From Rhodobacterales bacterium (lineage in GTDB: Bacteria > Pseudomonadota > Alphaproteobacteria > Rhodobacterales > Rhodobacteraceae), in assembly GCA_002747035.1 (NCBI GenBank), contig PDRZ01000016.1, positions 1-64,000 on the forward strand: 64,000 bases of DNA, read 5' to 3'. The translations under genes and the position numbers were made by a program. Shown piece by piece: positions 16,865-26,500 of the stretch. The first letter of the stretch is position 1, and every line of letters starts with the position of its first letter. Below the pieces are notes generated by a model. That model was given only the letters and a program-made list of their open reading frames with translations, was not told where the DNA came from and did no database searches.

Positions 16865-18825
16865 TCCGCAGGCACCCCCGTTGCTGGCACTTTGCGCGCC
16901 CCCGCAGCGACGCGATACCGGCGATCCGACAGGCTGAGCGCGCCGCCAAGCGCCATGAGGATCGATCCGCCCCAAATCCAGTTCGCCAACGGTTTGAAAT
17001 AGGTCCGCATGGCCCATCCGCCGCCTTCCTGGCTATCGCCAATCACAACATAGACATCACGCAGGAAGCCGTTGTCGATGGCCGCCTCGGTTGTTGGCAT
17101 CGCGGCTACGGGATAGACACGTTTTTCCGGTGTCAGGGACGAAATGACTCTGTCCCCTCTGGACAATGTCACGAAGCCCATGGTCGAGATATAGTTTGGC
17201 CCCGGCACCCGCTCAACGGCATCAAGGCGGATGGTATATCCGGCAAGATCAAAGCTTTCGCCAATCCGGACCACCCGGATATCTTCGGCCTCCCACGCCA
17301 GAAGCCCGGCGATCCCGGCGATTGTGACGCCCAGCCCGGAATGGGCCACGGCCTTGCCCCAGTCGGCGCGGGGCAGATGTTTTATCCGCGCCCATCGTGC
17401 GCCCTTGCGGCCGCGTGTCCAAATATCAACGCATGCGCCAGATACGAGCCACGCCCCAAGCATCAACCCCACCGGCCCAAGCGCGCTGCGTCCGGTTTGC
17501 ATGGCAAAGACAAGCGCGCCAATTGCGAGGGTCAAAACAAATGCCGGCATCAGCGCCCGCATAGGCCGCCCCAACCGGGCGCGCTTCCACGGAAGCATCG
17601 CGCCGATGGGCAAAATCACCCCAAGGGCAACCATGAAGGGTGTGAAAGCCTGATTGAAAAACGGTGCGCCAACCGAAAGTTTACGATCAAACAACATCTC
17701 GGAGACAAGCGGCCATATGGTGCCAATGAACACCACAAATGTCGCCACACCAAGCAGGATGTTGTTGACGACCAACGCGGATTCGCGGCTGATCACCCCA
17801 AACACCCCCTTGGCCTGCATCACGTTGGCACGGGCTGCAAACAGCGTCAGCGCGCCGCCGACAAACACGCCCAGAATCAGCAAAAGGAAACTGCCCCGCT
17901 CTGGATCGCTGGCAAAGGCATGGACCGACGTGATGATCCCCGACCGGGTGATAAACGCCCCCACAAGCGAAAAGCCAAATGCAACAATGGCAAGCAGGAT
18001 GGTCCAGCTTTTAAGGCTTTCACGTTTCTCAACGACAATGGCCGAATGCAGCAGGGCAACCGAAATCAGCCATGGCATGAACGATGCGTTTTCAACGGGA
18101 TCCCAGAACCAGAACCCGCCCCAGCCCAATTCGTAATAGGCCCACCAGGACCCAAGGCCGATACCGATAGTCAGGAAAATCCATGCCGCAAGCGTCCATG
18201 GGCGCACCCACCGCCCCCAGGCCGCATCGACGCGCCCTTCGATCAAGGCCGCAACCGCAAAGGAAAACGCCATCGAAAGCCCAACATAGCCCAGATAAAG
18301 GAAGGGGGGATGAAAGGCCAAACCCGGATCCTGAAGCAAGGGGTTGAGGTCGCGCCCATCAAACGGGGCAACCTCCGACCGCAGAAACGGGTTCGACGTG
18401 AAAAGAACAAAGGCCAAGAACGCAACGCCAATCGCGCCCTGAACCGCAAGGATTCGCGCCTTCAGCGTCGGCGGCAACCCATTGCCAAACCAAGCCGCCA
18501 TCGCGCCGAACAGAGTCACGATCAAAACCCAAAGCAGCATGGAACCTTCGTGGTTCCCCCACACGCCGGAAACCTTATACAGCATCGGCTTGGCCGAATG
18601 GCTGTTGCTGTCCACCAGTTGCACCGAAAAATCCGATGTGACAAAGGCATAGGTCAACGCCGCAAAGGCAAAGCCGGTCAGCATGAACTGCACATTCGCT
18701 GCCGGTTCGGCCACGGCCATCCAGCCGGGCCAGCGCCGATCTGCGCCTATCAGGGGTACGATCATCTGAACAATCGCCGTCACAAAGGCGAGGATCAGGG
18801 CGAAATGTCCAAGTTCTGCTATCAT
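16861..18825 (-). CDS. ccmF: Haem lyase CcmF for cytochrome c maturation
   Basis: 654 residues, a polytopic membrane protein of normal CcmF length. It carries the tryptophan-rich WWD haem-handling motif (GWGGFWFWDPVENASFMPWL, near residues 232-251) and conserved histidine-bearing loops such as SGVWGNHEGSMLLWVL near 85-100 and ALLHSAIVVEKRE near 255-268. A large periplasmic domain precedes the last helix. CcmF with CcmH attaches haem, delivered by CcmE, to apocytochromes c in the periplasm. In this window ccmF and ccmE are separated by the endolysin-holin pair, so the three ccm genes are not one uninterrupted run. Confidence 0.95.
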   Translation of the reverse strand: MIAELGHFALILAFVTAIVQMIVPLIGADRRWPGWMAVAEPAANVQFMLTGFAFAALTYAFVTSDFSVQLVDSNSHSAKPMLYKVSGVWGNHEGSMLLWVLIVTLFGAMAAWFGNGLPPTLKARILAVQGAIGVAFLAFVLFTSNPFLRSEVAPFDGRDLNPLLQDPGLAFHPPFLYLGYVGLSMAFSFAVAALIEGRVDAAWGRWVRPWTLAAWIFLTIGIGLGSWWAYYELGWGGFWFWDPVENASFMPWLISVALLHSAIVVEKRESLKSWTILLAIVAFGFSLVGAFITRSGIITSVHAFASDPERGSFLLLILGVFVGGALTLFAARANVMQAKGVFGVISRESALVVNNILLGVATFVVFIGTIWPLVSEMLFDRKLSVGAPFFNQAFTPFMVALGVILPIGAMLPWKRARLGRPMRALMPAFVLTLAIGALVFAMQTGRSALGPVGLMLGAWLVSGACVDIWTRGRKGARWARIKHLPRADWGKAVAHSGLGVTIAGIAGLLAWEAEDIRVVRIGESFDLAGYTIRLDAVERVPGPNYISTMGFVTLSRGDRVISSLTPEKRVYPVAAMPTTEAAIDNGFLRDVYVVIGDSQEGGGWAMRTYFKPLANWIWGGSILMALGGALSLSDRRYRVAAGARKVPATGVPAE

Positions 18826-18882
18826 GCCCCGCTTATAGACAGGTCCGCGACAGGGGCCAATCGGTTTCGCCCCCCTGCGCGA

Positions 18883-19500
18883 TCACTTTGTCGCGGCCAT
18901 GCTGCGCAGCCAGTCTTTCAGGGCCGCATTATCCCCCGGATCAACCGCGTCCAGGGCCAATTCCACATCGTGACCCGCATTGGCAATATCGGGACGTGTT
19001 GGAGTTGGGCGGGGATTGGGAGTCTGTTCAGGCCGATCGAGCTTTCCCAGCGTATCAAGGTTTTCCACCACCTGGGGCACACGCGAAAGCGTCTTGGAAA
19101 TTTCCCGCTGAAACTCCTGTCCCTTGGCCTGATGCCGCGCCCCGAAATAGAAGCTGACAATTGCCCCCAGCAACCACCAAAGCGGTTCGGGAACCAGGGC
19201 GATGCCCTGCATCCGTGCGGCGAACCAGACCGGATCGACCATCGCCGCGATGAACAACCCCAGTGTTCCAAGCGCCAAAGCGGGTCTGGGCAGGCGATTC
19301 ACGCCATCCATCACCCGGTCAAACACCCCGCGTTCACGCGCCGCGAACTCGGCCCCGAATTGGGACAGGGCCGCGTTTTGAAGCCTGGCCGCCCGCTCTG
19401 CCCCGCCTTCGGCATTTTCACGAAAAACCTCAACCGTTTCCCGCACCGTATTGCGTCCGCCCCCGAAAATCAGGCTCAAGGCTTTTTCAATCAACCCCAT
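18883..19500 (-). CDS. Holin of the three-helix phage type (gene-transfer-agent-like)
   Basis: 205 residues from ATG 19500 (AAGGA upstream), overlapping the endolysin stop by ten bases. An N-terminal amphipathic region (GLIEKALSLIFGGGRNTVRE) is followed by two clear hydrophobic helices (LALGTLGLFIAAMVDPVWF near 70-88 and PLWWLLGAIVSFYFGAR near 100-116) and a charged, proline-rich tail. This is the Holin_3TMs family. In Rhodobacter capsulatus a holin-endolysin pair of this kind lies outside the main GTA cluster and releases gene transfer agent particles. The location among ccm genes and the absence of any other phage gene here support that role. A homologous holin is in the prophage at 57882. 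Confidence 0.8.
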   Translation of the reverse strand: MGLIEKALSLIFGGGRNTVRETVEVFRENAEGGAERAARLQNAALSQFGAEFAARERGVFDRVMDGVNRLPRPALALGTLGLFIAAMVDPVWFAARMQGIALVPEPLWWLLGAIVSFYFGARHQAKGQEFQREISKTLSRVPQVVENLDTLGKLDRPEQTPNPRPTPTRPDIANAGHDVELALDAVDPGDNAALKDWLRSMAATK

Positions 19501-20105
19501 TTCAAAGTCCTTTCCTGAAATTCTGACTGGGTCATGTGGTATTTGGGGGACATGAACGCCTCGGCCCGCCTGATCCACCCCCCCTTGCCCCCGGCGCGGG
19601 TGCGCGCATATTTGCGGCTTGCGCTGCGCCCATCCGCAAGGCGGAAATAGTAATTCCGCCGGGCGATTGCGTAGGCATCCGCCAAATGGTCCGGTGCCAC
19701 ACGCGCCGCCATCCGCGCCGCGTCCAACGTGAGGGGTCCGATTGCGCCATCCACGGCCACCTCGAACCCCATCTGGCGCAACAGCCGTTGCAGGATCCTG
19801 ACCGCGTTCCCGCCCGCGTTGACATACATGTCAAACACGCTGGCCTGTAAAGTTTCGGGAAGTTCGTCGATACGGGGGCGGTGAAAATAGTGATCCATAA
19901 ATATCTCGACGGCCCGCCCCCGGCTCAGCCGTCTGACATCCGCCACATCCACATCGCCGTCGCGATCCAGGTCAAGCCCCAGACGGCGCATCGTATGTAT
20001 GGTGACGCCGAAATTCGTCGCCCCGCCCAGATCATCAGGGTCGTTCACGAACCCGCCCTCGCGGGACACAATCTCTTCTGCGATTTGCCGCACACCCTTC
20101 ATCAT
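19491..20105 (-). CDS. GH108 N-acetylmuramidase endolysin (gene-transfer-agent-like)
   Basis: 204 residues. The N-terminal glycoside hydrolase 108 domain has catalytic Glu 16 in SREGGFVNDPDDLGGATNFG. An EF-hand-like loop DLDRDGDVDVAD follows at about 45-56, then the peptidoglycan-binding type 3 module (AGGNAVRILQRLLRQMGF, VDGAIGPLT) and a C-terminal FRLADGRSASRKYARTRAGG region. It should cut the glycan strands of peptidoglycan once the holin permits access. Paired with the downstream holin and lying within ccm genes, it matches the gene-transfer-agent lysis module. A close homologue is in the Mu-like prophage at 57203. Confidence 0.85.
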   Translation of the reverse strand: MMKGVRQIAEEIVSREGGFVNDPDDLGGATNFGVTIHTMRRLGLDLDRDGDVDVADVRRLSRGRAVEIFMDHYFHRPRIDELPETLQASVFDMYVNAGGNAVRILQRLLRQMGFEVAVDGAIGPLTLDAARMAARVAPDHLADAYAIARRNYYFRLADGRSASRKYARTRAGGKGGWIRRAEAFMSPKYHMTQSEFQERTLKWG

Positions 20106-20162
20106 CCGGTCCTTCTCTCGTTTCCGGGAGAAAGACTGGCTTATAAAGGGTTAATGCGTGCC

Positions 20163-20618
20163 TTAGCTACCGTCCGGCACCTGATAAACGCCCTGTTCCT
20201 TCAACGCGTCCACAACTTCTTTTGGCATATAAGTTTCGTCATGTTTTGCAAGAATTTCAGAGGCTTGGAAAACACCGTTCACATAGATTCCGGTGCCAAT
20301 CATGCCCTGGTTCTCTTCGAACAGGTCGGGCAGGACCCCGGTAAATTCAACGGGCACGGTCTCGCCGCCATCGGTCACATTGAACCGGATCGTTTCACCC
20401 TGCCCCCGTTGCAGGGACCCTTCTTCGACCAGCCCGCCGATACGAAACACCTCGTCACTGCGCGGAGGCTCAGCGATCACTTCGCTGGGCGAGCGGAAGA
20501 AATTGATGCCATCGCGCATGGCATAGCCAATCAACCCTGTCGCCACGATCATTGCAACAACGGCCATTGCAACAACCTGAATCCGCCGTTGTTTCTTCAA
20601 ACCCTTCATACCGGCCAT
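20163..20618 (-). CDS. ccmE: Haem chaperone CcmE
   Basis: 151 residues, starting at ATG 20618 after AGGAGG. A basic N terminus and one membrane helix (VVAMAVVAMIVATGLIGYAM, 15-34) lead to a periplasmic OB-fold domain. The haem-binding histidine is in AKHDETYMPKE near residue 124, followed by the conserved Tyr. CcmE binds haem covalently and passes it to CcmF. It lies between argC (24 bases upstream) and the endolysin gene, and the same strand and short spacing suggest an argC-ccmE unit. Confidence 0.94.
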   Translation of the reverse strand: MAGMKGLKKQRRIQVVAMAVVAMIVATGLIGYAMRDGINFFRSPSEVIAEPPRSDEVFRIGGLVEEGSLQRGQGETIRFNVTDGGETVPVEFTGVLPDLFEENQGMIGTGIYVNGVFQASEILAKHDETYMPKEVVDALKEQGVYQVPDGS

Positions 20619-20642
20619 GATGTGCCTCCTGGCTTTGGGTGA

Positions 20643-21671
20643 TCATGGGAAACAGGGGGCCAGCATCAACCCCTGTGTTTCCTCCAGACCTAGCATCAGA
20701 TTCGCATTCTGCAAGGCCTGCCCGCTGCTACCTTTTGTCAGGTTATCAAGCGCGCCCACCACCATCGCCCGCCCCGGACGACGATCCCCGACCACTCCGA
20801 TGTGACAGAAGTTGCTTCCGCGCACATGGCGGGTGCTGGGCACCTCGCCAAACGGCAGAACCTCGATGAACGGCTCATCCGCATAGGCGGCAACCATCGC
20901 CTCGTGGATCGTCTTTGCTTCGCCATGGACATAGGCATTGGCCAGAATCCCGCGGTTGGCCGGAATTAGGTGGGGCGTGAACTGGATCCGCACGTCGCGC
21001 CCGGCCAGAAGGGAAAACTCCTGATCAAACTCGCCCAGATGACGGTGTGTGCTGCCCACCGCGTAGGGGTGATATCCTTCGGACAATTCCGCATGTAGCA
21101 GGTTTTCCTTCAACGACCGGCCCGCCCCGCTGACCGCGCATTTCAGGTCAAGGATGATCTCATCCAGATCAATCACCCCCCCCGCGATCAAGGGGCGCAG
21201 CACAAACTGACCGGTGGCCGCGTTACAGCCGGTCCCGGCCACAAGCCGCGCCCCGGCGATGTCGTCACGATAAAATTCGGTCAGCCCGTAAACCGCCTCT
21301 TTCTGCATCTCGACTGCGGAATGGGGGTTACCATACCACTCTTCATAGGCCGCCGGATCGCGCAGACGGAAATCCGCCGACAAATCCACGATCTTCATAT
21401 CCTTTGGCAGGCCCGAAATCACCTCCTGAGAGGTCTTATGTGGCAGAGCACAGAAACACAGGTCCACGGAAGCGAAATCAATCTGATCGAAGGCCACCAT
21501 ATCAGGCAGACTCAGGTGTCGCAGATGCGGGAAAACGCGCGCCAACGGCTGACCCGCTTTGGAATGCGCGCCAAGTGCGACAATCTCCATGCCGCCATGG
21601 GTCGCAATCAACCGGATCAATTCGGCACCGGTATACCCCGACGCGCCAAGAATTGCGATTTTCTGGGTCAT
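20643..21671 (-). CDS. argC: N-acetyl-gamma-glutamyl-phosphate reductase
   Basis: 342 residues. An NADP-binding Rossmann start, [18 protein letters not shown], is followed by [10 protein letters not shown] and a catalytic cysteine in [10 protein letters not shown] near residue 148. A downstream [19 protein letters not shown] motif contains the histidine of the active site. The enzyme reduces N-acetylglutamyl phosphate to the semialdehyde in arginine synthesis. It is a normal-length member of the long ArgC group. Upstream, 21672-21958 has no gene, so its promoter is probably there. Confidence 0.96.
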   Translation of the reverse strand: MTQKIAILGASGYTGAELIRLIATHGGMEIVALGAHSKAGQPLARVFPHLRHLSLPDMVAFDQIDFASVDLCFCALPHKTSQEVISGLPKDMKIVDLSADFRLRDPAAYEEWYGNPHSAVEMQKEAVYGLTEFYRDDIAGARLVAGTGCNAATGQFVLRPLIAGGVIDLDEIILDLKCAVSGAGRSLKENLLHAELSEGYHPYAVGSTHRHLGEFDQEFSLLAGRDVRIQFTPHLIPANRGILANAYVHGEAKTIHEAMVAAYADEPFIEVLPFGEVPSTRHVRGSNFCHIGVVGDRRPGRAMVVGALDNLTKGSSGQALQNANLMLGLEETQGLMLAPCFP

Positions 21672-21958
21672 CTGCCTGCCCTTTCCCGTGGTGTTTGGTG
21701 CCTAGCTACTCTTTACCCCGTACAGGGTCAACGTGCCGGATCAACATGCCGGGGGCCTGCACGGATCGGGCGCGGATCGGGGTGGCCATGACCGCGCAGC
21801 CAAAAGGCGAAAGGCAGGTGAGCGCCCCCCGCAGTTCACGCTCTGATCCCCAAGTGATCCCCACGCGTTGGCCTCAATGGACGGCAAAGGACCTGTCCTC
21901 TTCCTGCCCGCAAACTGTGGCTCGGAGCTCGGTTGAGAAGGTTCAAACCCTGTGGGCG
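21672..21958. other. Intergenic region, no feature recognised
   Basis: Between the argC start and the murI stop (both on the minus strand) I see no coding frame on that strand, no tRNA and no terminator with a T run. The long plus-strand frames that cross it are antisense shadows of argC and murI. It presumably holds the argC promoter. Confidence 0.4.
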
Positions 21959-22771
21959 CTAGGCCGCCTGGAACGTGATCTGACGGCGCAGGAACTGGGT
22001 TGCCCGGCTGGACACCCGTGCAGGGTCGCCCGTGGTCAGGAACACGCTCTCCTCACCCTGCCCCAACATGTTGGGGTGCCGGGTCAGGTAATCGGCCAGC
22101 GACGCGGACACGAGGTTGGCCTGGCTATAGATTTTCACATCCGCACCCAACGCCGCCTGGAATTCCTTTTCCATCAACGGATAGTGTGTGCACCCCAATA
22201 TCGCCGCCTGCGGATCAGGCATCTTGCGATGCAAGGCATCCACATGGCTTTGCACCAATGCCTCGGCAAGAATCATGTCGCCGTCTTCTATCGCATCCAC
22301 AACGCCGCCACAGGCCTGTGCCTCTACGTCTACCCCGATGGCGCGGAATGCCAGTTCGCGCTGGAACGCCCGGCTGGCCACCGTGGCCGGGGTGGCGAAC
22401 AGGGCGACGTGCTTCACCTCAACCTCGCGGGGGGGGGAATTGTCGCCCCAACTGCGCTCGGTCAGGGCCTCGATCATGGGCACAAAGACGCCGAGAACGC
22501 GTTTATCGCTGGGAATCCAGCTTTCCTGCATCCGGCGCAGTGCCGCTGCCGACGCGGTGTTGCAGGCAAGAACGACAAGATCGCATCCCGCCTCCCACAG
22601 CCGCTCCACGGATTTACAGGTCAGGTCATAGATGTCATCCGCGTCCCGCACCCCGTAAGGCGCATGTGCGCTGTCGGCAAGATATGCAAGCGGCACATCG
22701 GGCAAGCGTTTGCTTACCGCATCAAGAACCGTCAGGCCACCCAGCCCGCTATCAAAAATACCTACTGCCAT
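21959..22771 (-). CDS. murI: Glutamate racemase
   Basis: 270 residues from ATG 22771 (GAGGGCGGG upstream); the frame to 22849 starts inside the neighbouring pseudogene. The Asp/Ser motif [16 protein letters not shown] opens the protein, the first catalytic Cys is in [10 protein letters not shown] near residue 73, and the second is in ILGCTHYPL near 183. It interconverts L- and D-glutamate for peptidoglycan. It is immediately downstream of a dead acyltransferase gene, so it may now depend on read-through or on a promoter inside the remnant. Confidence 0.93.
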   Translation of the reverse strand: MAVGIFDSGLGGLTVLDAVSKRLPDVPLAYLADSAHAPYGVRDADDIYDLTCKSVERLWEAGCDLVVLACNTASAAALRRMQESWIPSDKRVLGVFVPMIEALTERSWGDNSPPREVEVKHVALFATPATVASRAFQRELAFRAIGVDVEAQACGGVVDAIEDGDMILAEALVQSHVDALHRKMPDPQAAILGCTHYPLMEKEFQAALGADVKIYSQANLVSASLADYLTRHPNMLGQGEESVFLTTGDPARVSSRATQFLRRQITFQAA

Positions 22772-22781
22772 CTGCCCGCCC

Positions 22782-23437
22782 TCAGCGATGTTGTTCTTCG
22801 AAGTCGAAGCCATAGTCGCTTGCCGCCAATGGCCTCGGGGACAGATCATAAGAGGATTGCCGCAGGAAATCCATCATCGCCGTTGCGTCTTTTGAACGCG
22901 CGTCAGGCGCGTCCCGCGCAATCGGCTTTCCAATCAGATCGTGGGTCTTGCGGAACACACGATGGGCGAGGATATGGAAATCGCCACGGACCCGTTGCAG
23001 GATATGGCCCGTCATCAACCCGTCCAGAATTCCGTAAGGGGGGTTGGCGATCAAGATCAGCGGCCCGGTCTTCGGAATGCTGTCGAGCGTGCCGCCAATG
23101 ACACTAAAGCGTCCTGCCAAAACCCGTGTTCAGGTTTTTGGCAGAACGCGCGAAACACACAAATGTCGCGCTGCCTTCGCCCTTTGCCCTGTCTCAGGTT
23201 AAAAAGGTCGAGCGCCTTAAGGCTCAGCCCATAGCGATCCACTATAAAGGACCAGAAGTCGCGCCCCGCCGCAACTTCATCCTCGTACCCTTTCGCACGT
23301 TTGATCAACCGGATGCGACCGGTGGCATTTTCCATGATTCTGATCACGGCCCGTCCACCTTTGGCCGCGACAGACTGGGCGAAAGATATATCACGGGCGG
23401 CATGGAGATCGTGTTTCATGGCGCGTGTCATATCCAA
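22782..23437 (-). pseudogene. Lysophospholipid acyltransferase (PlsC-like), broken by a repeat and a deletion
   Basis: The N-terminal part (23437 to about 23221) reads MDMTRAMKHDLHAARDISFA and continues to RYGLSLKALDLF. Copy B of the dispersed repeat then interrupts, and the frame resumes at about 23100 with RFSVIGGTLDSIPKTGPLIL and IANPPYGILDG. That block is the acyltransferase active-site region, but the catalytic His of the H-x4-D motif is Pro here (NPPYGILD for NHPYGILD). After FHILAHRVFRK the typical glycerolipid-binding and FPEG-like parts are missing and the end ([16 protein letters not shown]) follows directly, suggesting an internal deletion. Three independent lesions make it non-functional. 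Confidence 0.75.
23103..23220 (+). repeat. Dispersed palindromic repeat, copy B
   Basis: Matches 11339-11456 along its length: CTAAAGCGTCCTGCCAAAA, a hairpin closed by GGTTTTTGGCAGAACGC, CGCGAAACACACAAATGTCGC, TTTGCCCTGTCTCAGGTTAAAA, then GTCGAGCG and CTTAAGG. It lies inside the coding region of the acyltransferase pseudogene, replacing or splitting codons between ALDLF and RFSVIGG. This shows that the element can insert into genes. Confidence 0.8.
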
Positions 23438-23531
23438 AAGCCGGTAAAGCGTATTGACGCGGGGTCACGCCCTTTACGACATTCGAGGCGCGAGCAGATG
23501 AATTTTATGTAAAATTCATCCCTGCACCGTT

Positions 23532-26500
23532 TCACTCCGCCGCCATCGCCGGTGGGATCTGTCCACCCCGGATGCTCGACAACAGTTCTTCCCGACGCTT
23601 TTCGGCCTTGGCGCACGCGGCGGCCTTTACCGGGCCGAACCCGCGTATTTTCATAGGCAATTCAGCAAGCTCCAGTACAACGCTCTTGTTGCTCTCATCC
23701 ACCTTTGGGAGGATTTCGGCCATATCGCGTTCGTATTGCTTGATCAACGCACGCTCCATCTTGCGTTCTTCGGTCCGGCCAAACACATCAAGCGGCGTGC
23801 CGCGCAGCCGTTTGCCCCGGGCCAACAACGCCATCCAGCGTCCCATGCCGGGACCGAACGCGCGTTTCATCGGGCGACCGTTGGCACCTTCCCTGGACAA
23901 AAACGGTGGTGCCATGTGATAGGATATTTTGAAATCCCCATCGAACATCGCTTCGGCCTTGGCGCGGGTTTGCTGGTGCAACCGCGCCACCTCGTATTCA
24001 TCCTTATAGGCCAGAAGCTTGTGATACCCCTTGGCGACGGCCTCGCGCAGCGCGGCGTCGCTGACGCTTTCCACCAGCTTGCGATAGCGTTTGGCCAATC
24101 CGCGCCCCTGATAGGCCTTCAGGTGATCGGCCCGGAACGCAATCTTTTCTTCCAGCGTCTTATCAGCAACCGCCTGGGCCGGGGTGAGCATCCTGGCCGC
24201 GTCTTCGGGATGCGCCACAGCCCAGCGACCAATCTCAAAGGCGCGCAGGTTGCGCTCAACCGCAGCCCCGTTCAGCGTGATCGCCTCGACAATCGCGTCA
24301 TGGCTAATGGGCAGCAACCCGGCCTGCCAGGCCCCGCCGAACACCATCATGTTGCTGAAGATACTATCGCCCAACGTGATCCGCGCCAGCTCAGTGGCGT
24401 CAAACATCGCCAGCCGGTCGCGCAACCGCGCCTGCAACGCCACTTCGAGCCGGTCCATGGGCAGTTTGAACTCTGTGTGGCGGGTAAATTCGCCGGTGAT
24501 GATTTCGTGGCTGTTGACCACCGCACCCGTGCGACCCGTACTGGTCAGCCCGATGGTTTTGGCCCCGGCGCTGACCACCATATCGCCGCCGATCAACGCA
24601 TGGGCCTCGCCCGTGGCCACCCGCACCGCCTTGATGTCGTCCGGGTGGTTGGCCAGACGCACGTGGATATGAACCGCGCCGCCTTTCTGGGCCAGCCCGG
24701 CCATCTCCATCATGCCCGCGCCCTTGCCGTCGATCTGCGCCGCCTGCGCCAGCACAGCCCCGATGGTGACAACCCCGGTGCCGCCCACCCCGGTGATCAC
24801 CACGTTATGGGTGCCCCGGATCGTGGGCAGTTCGGGGCTGGGCAGGTCCGGAAGGTCCAACTCGGTCGTCGGCTCCTTGCGGATTGTCGCGCCTTCCAAT
24901 GTCACAAAAGACGGACAGAACCCGTTGAGACAGCTGAAATCCTTGTTACAGGAGGATTGGTCAATCGCCCGTTTGCGCCCCAGCTCGGTTTCCACCGGAA
25001 CGATTGAGACACAGTTCGACTGCACCCCGCAATCGCCACATCCCTCGCAGACATCCGTGTTGATAAAGACCCGCTTGTCGATATCCGGGAAGGTGCCGCG
25101 CTTGCGCCGGCGCCGCTTCTCCGCCGCACAGGTCTGAATGTAAAGAATAGCCGATACACCCTTGTGATCACGGTATTTTTCCTGAACCGTTTCGAAATCT
25201 GCGCGTTCAAATTTTTCGATACCCGATGGGAAATCGCCCCAATGGGGTTCTTCCTTCTGATCATAGACCACCGCGAGATGCTCGATCCCAAAGGCCTTCA
25301 ATTCCGATGCAATCTGATGGGCGGACAATTCGCCCTCGTGATCCTGCCCGCCGGTCATGGCAACCGCATCGTTATAGAGGATCTTGTAGGTAATATTCAC
25401 ACCGCTGGCGATGGCCGCAACAATCGCCAGACGCCCCGAATGGTTATAGGTGCCATCCCCAAGATTCTGGAACACGTGGTCGGTTTTGGAAAACGGCGCT
25501 TCGCCGATCCAGTTCGCCCCCTCTGCCCCCATATGGGTGAAGCCCAGCGTGTCGCGCTCCATCCACTGCACCATGAAATGGCACCCGATCCCGGCATAGG
25601 CGCGACTGCCCTTTGGCACCTTGGTCGAACTGTTATGAGGACAACCCGAACAGAAATAGGCCAACCGGCTGGCAATTTCCTCGGCATTATCGGCGCGTTT
25701 GGCATTGTCCAGATCGGCCAGGCCCGCCTTGATTCCATCCGTGCCACGCCCCTCTTCCACGAATATTTCGCCCAGCTTCCCGGCAATCATCACCGGGTCC
25801 AGCGCCCAGCGTGTGGGGAACAACTCCTCACCGCCATGCTGCTTGAACCAGCCATAAACGCGCCGCCCCCGGCGGTCGTCGAAAATGGCCTCCTTGATCT
25901 GAACTTCCAACAGCTTGCGCTTTTCCTCGACCACGATGATCAAATCCAGACCCTCGGCCCAGTCATTGAAGCCCTTCATATCCAATGGCCAGACCTGCCC
26001 CACCTTGTAGGTGGTGATCCCCAGCCGCTCGGCCTCGGATTCGTCAATGCCCAACAGGGCCAGCGCGTGTTCCAGATCCAGCCAGTTCTTGCCATGGCTG
26101 ACCAGCCCGATTTTCGCGCCGGGTTTGCCCCAGACACGTTTGTCAATCCTGTTGGCATGGGAAAACGCTTCGGCTGCGTGGCGTTTGTAATCGATCAACC
26201 GCGCCTCCTGCGCGATCCGGTCATCCACAAGGCGGATGTTCAACCCACCTTCGGGCATATCGAACTCGGGTGTCACGAATTGCATCCGGTTTGGTCGGCC
26301 ATCCACCACCGCCGTCGCCTCGATCGTGTCCTTCATGACCTTGAGCCCGGTCCACACCCCGGCAAACCGGCTGAGCGCGATGCCGTAAAGCCCGTAATCC
26401 AGAATTTCCTGCACCCCCGCCGGGCTGACCACCGGCATATAGCAATCCACCAGCGCCCATTCGCTTTGATGCAATACAGTGCTGCTTTCGCCCGTGTGGT

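Noticed and set aside
16690-19518. Plus-strand frame of 942 residues
   Set aside because: It is antisense to ccmH, ccmF and the holin, has a proline/arginine/histidine-rich composition and no domain; it is a by-product of high G+C coding on the other strand.
21930-21965. Possible tRNA T-arm (GGTTCAAACC)
   Set aside because: No acceptor, anticodon or D arm can be folded around it.
21404-23101. Plus-strand frame of 565 residues
   Set aside because: It is antisense to argC and murI and has the arginine/serine-rich composition of a shadow frame.
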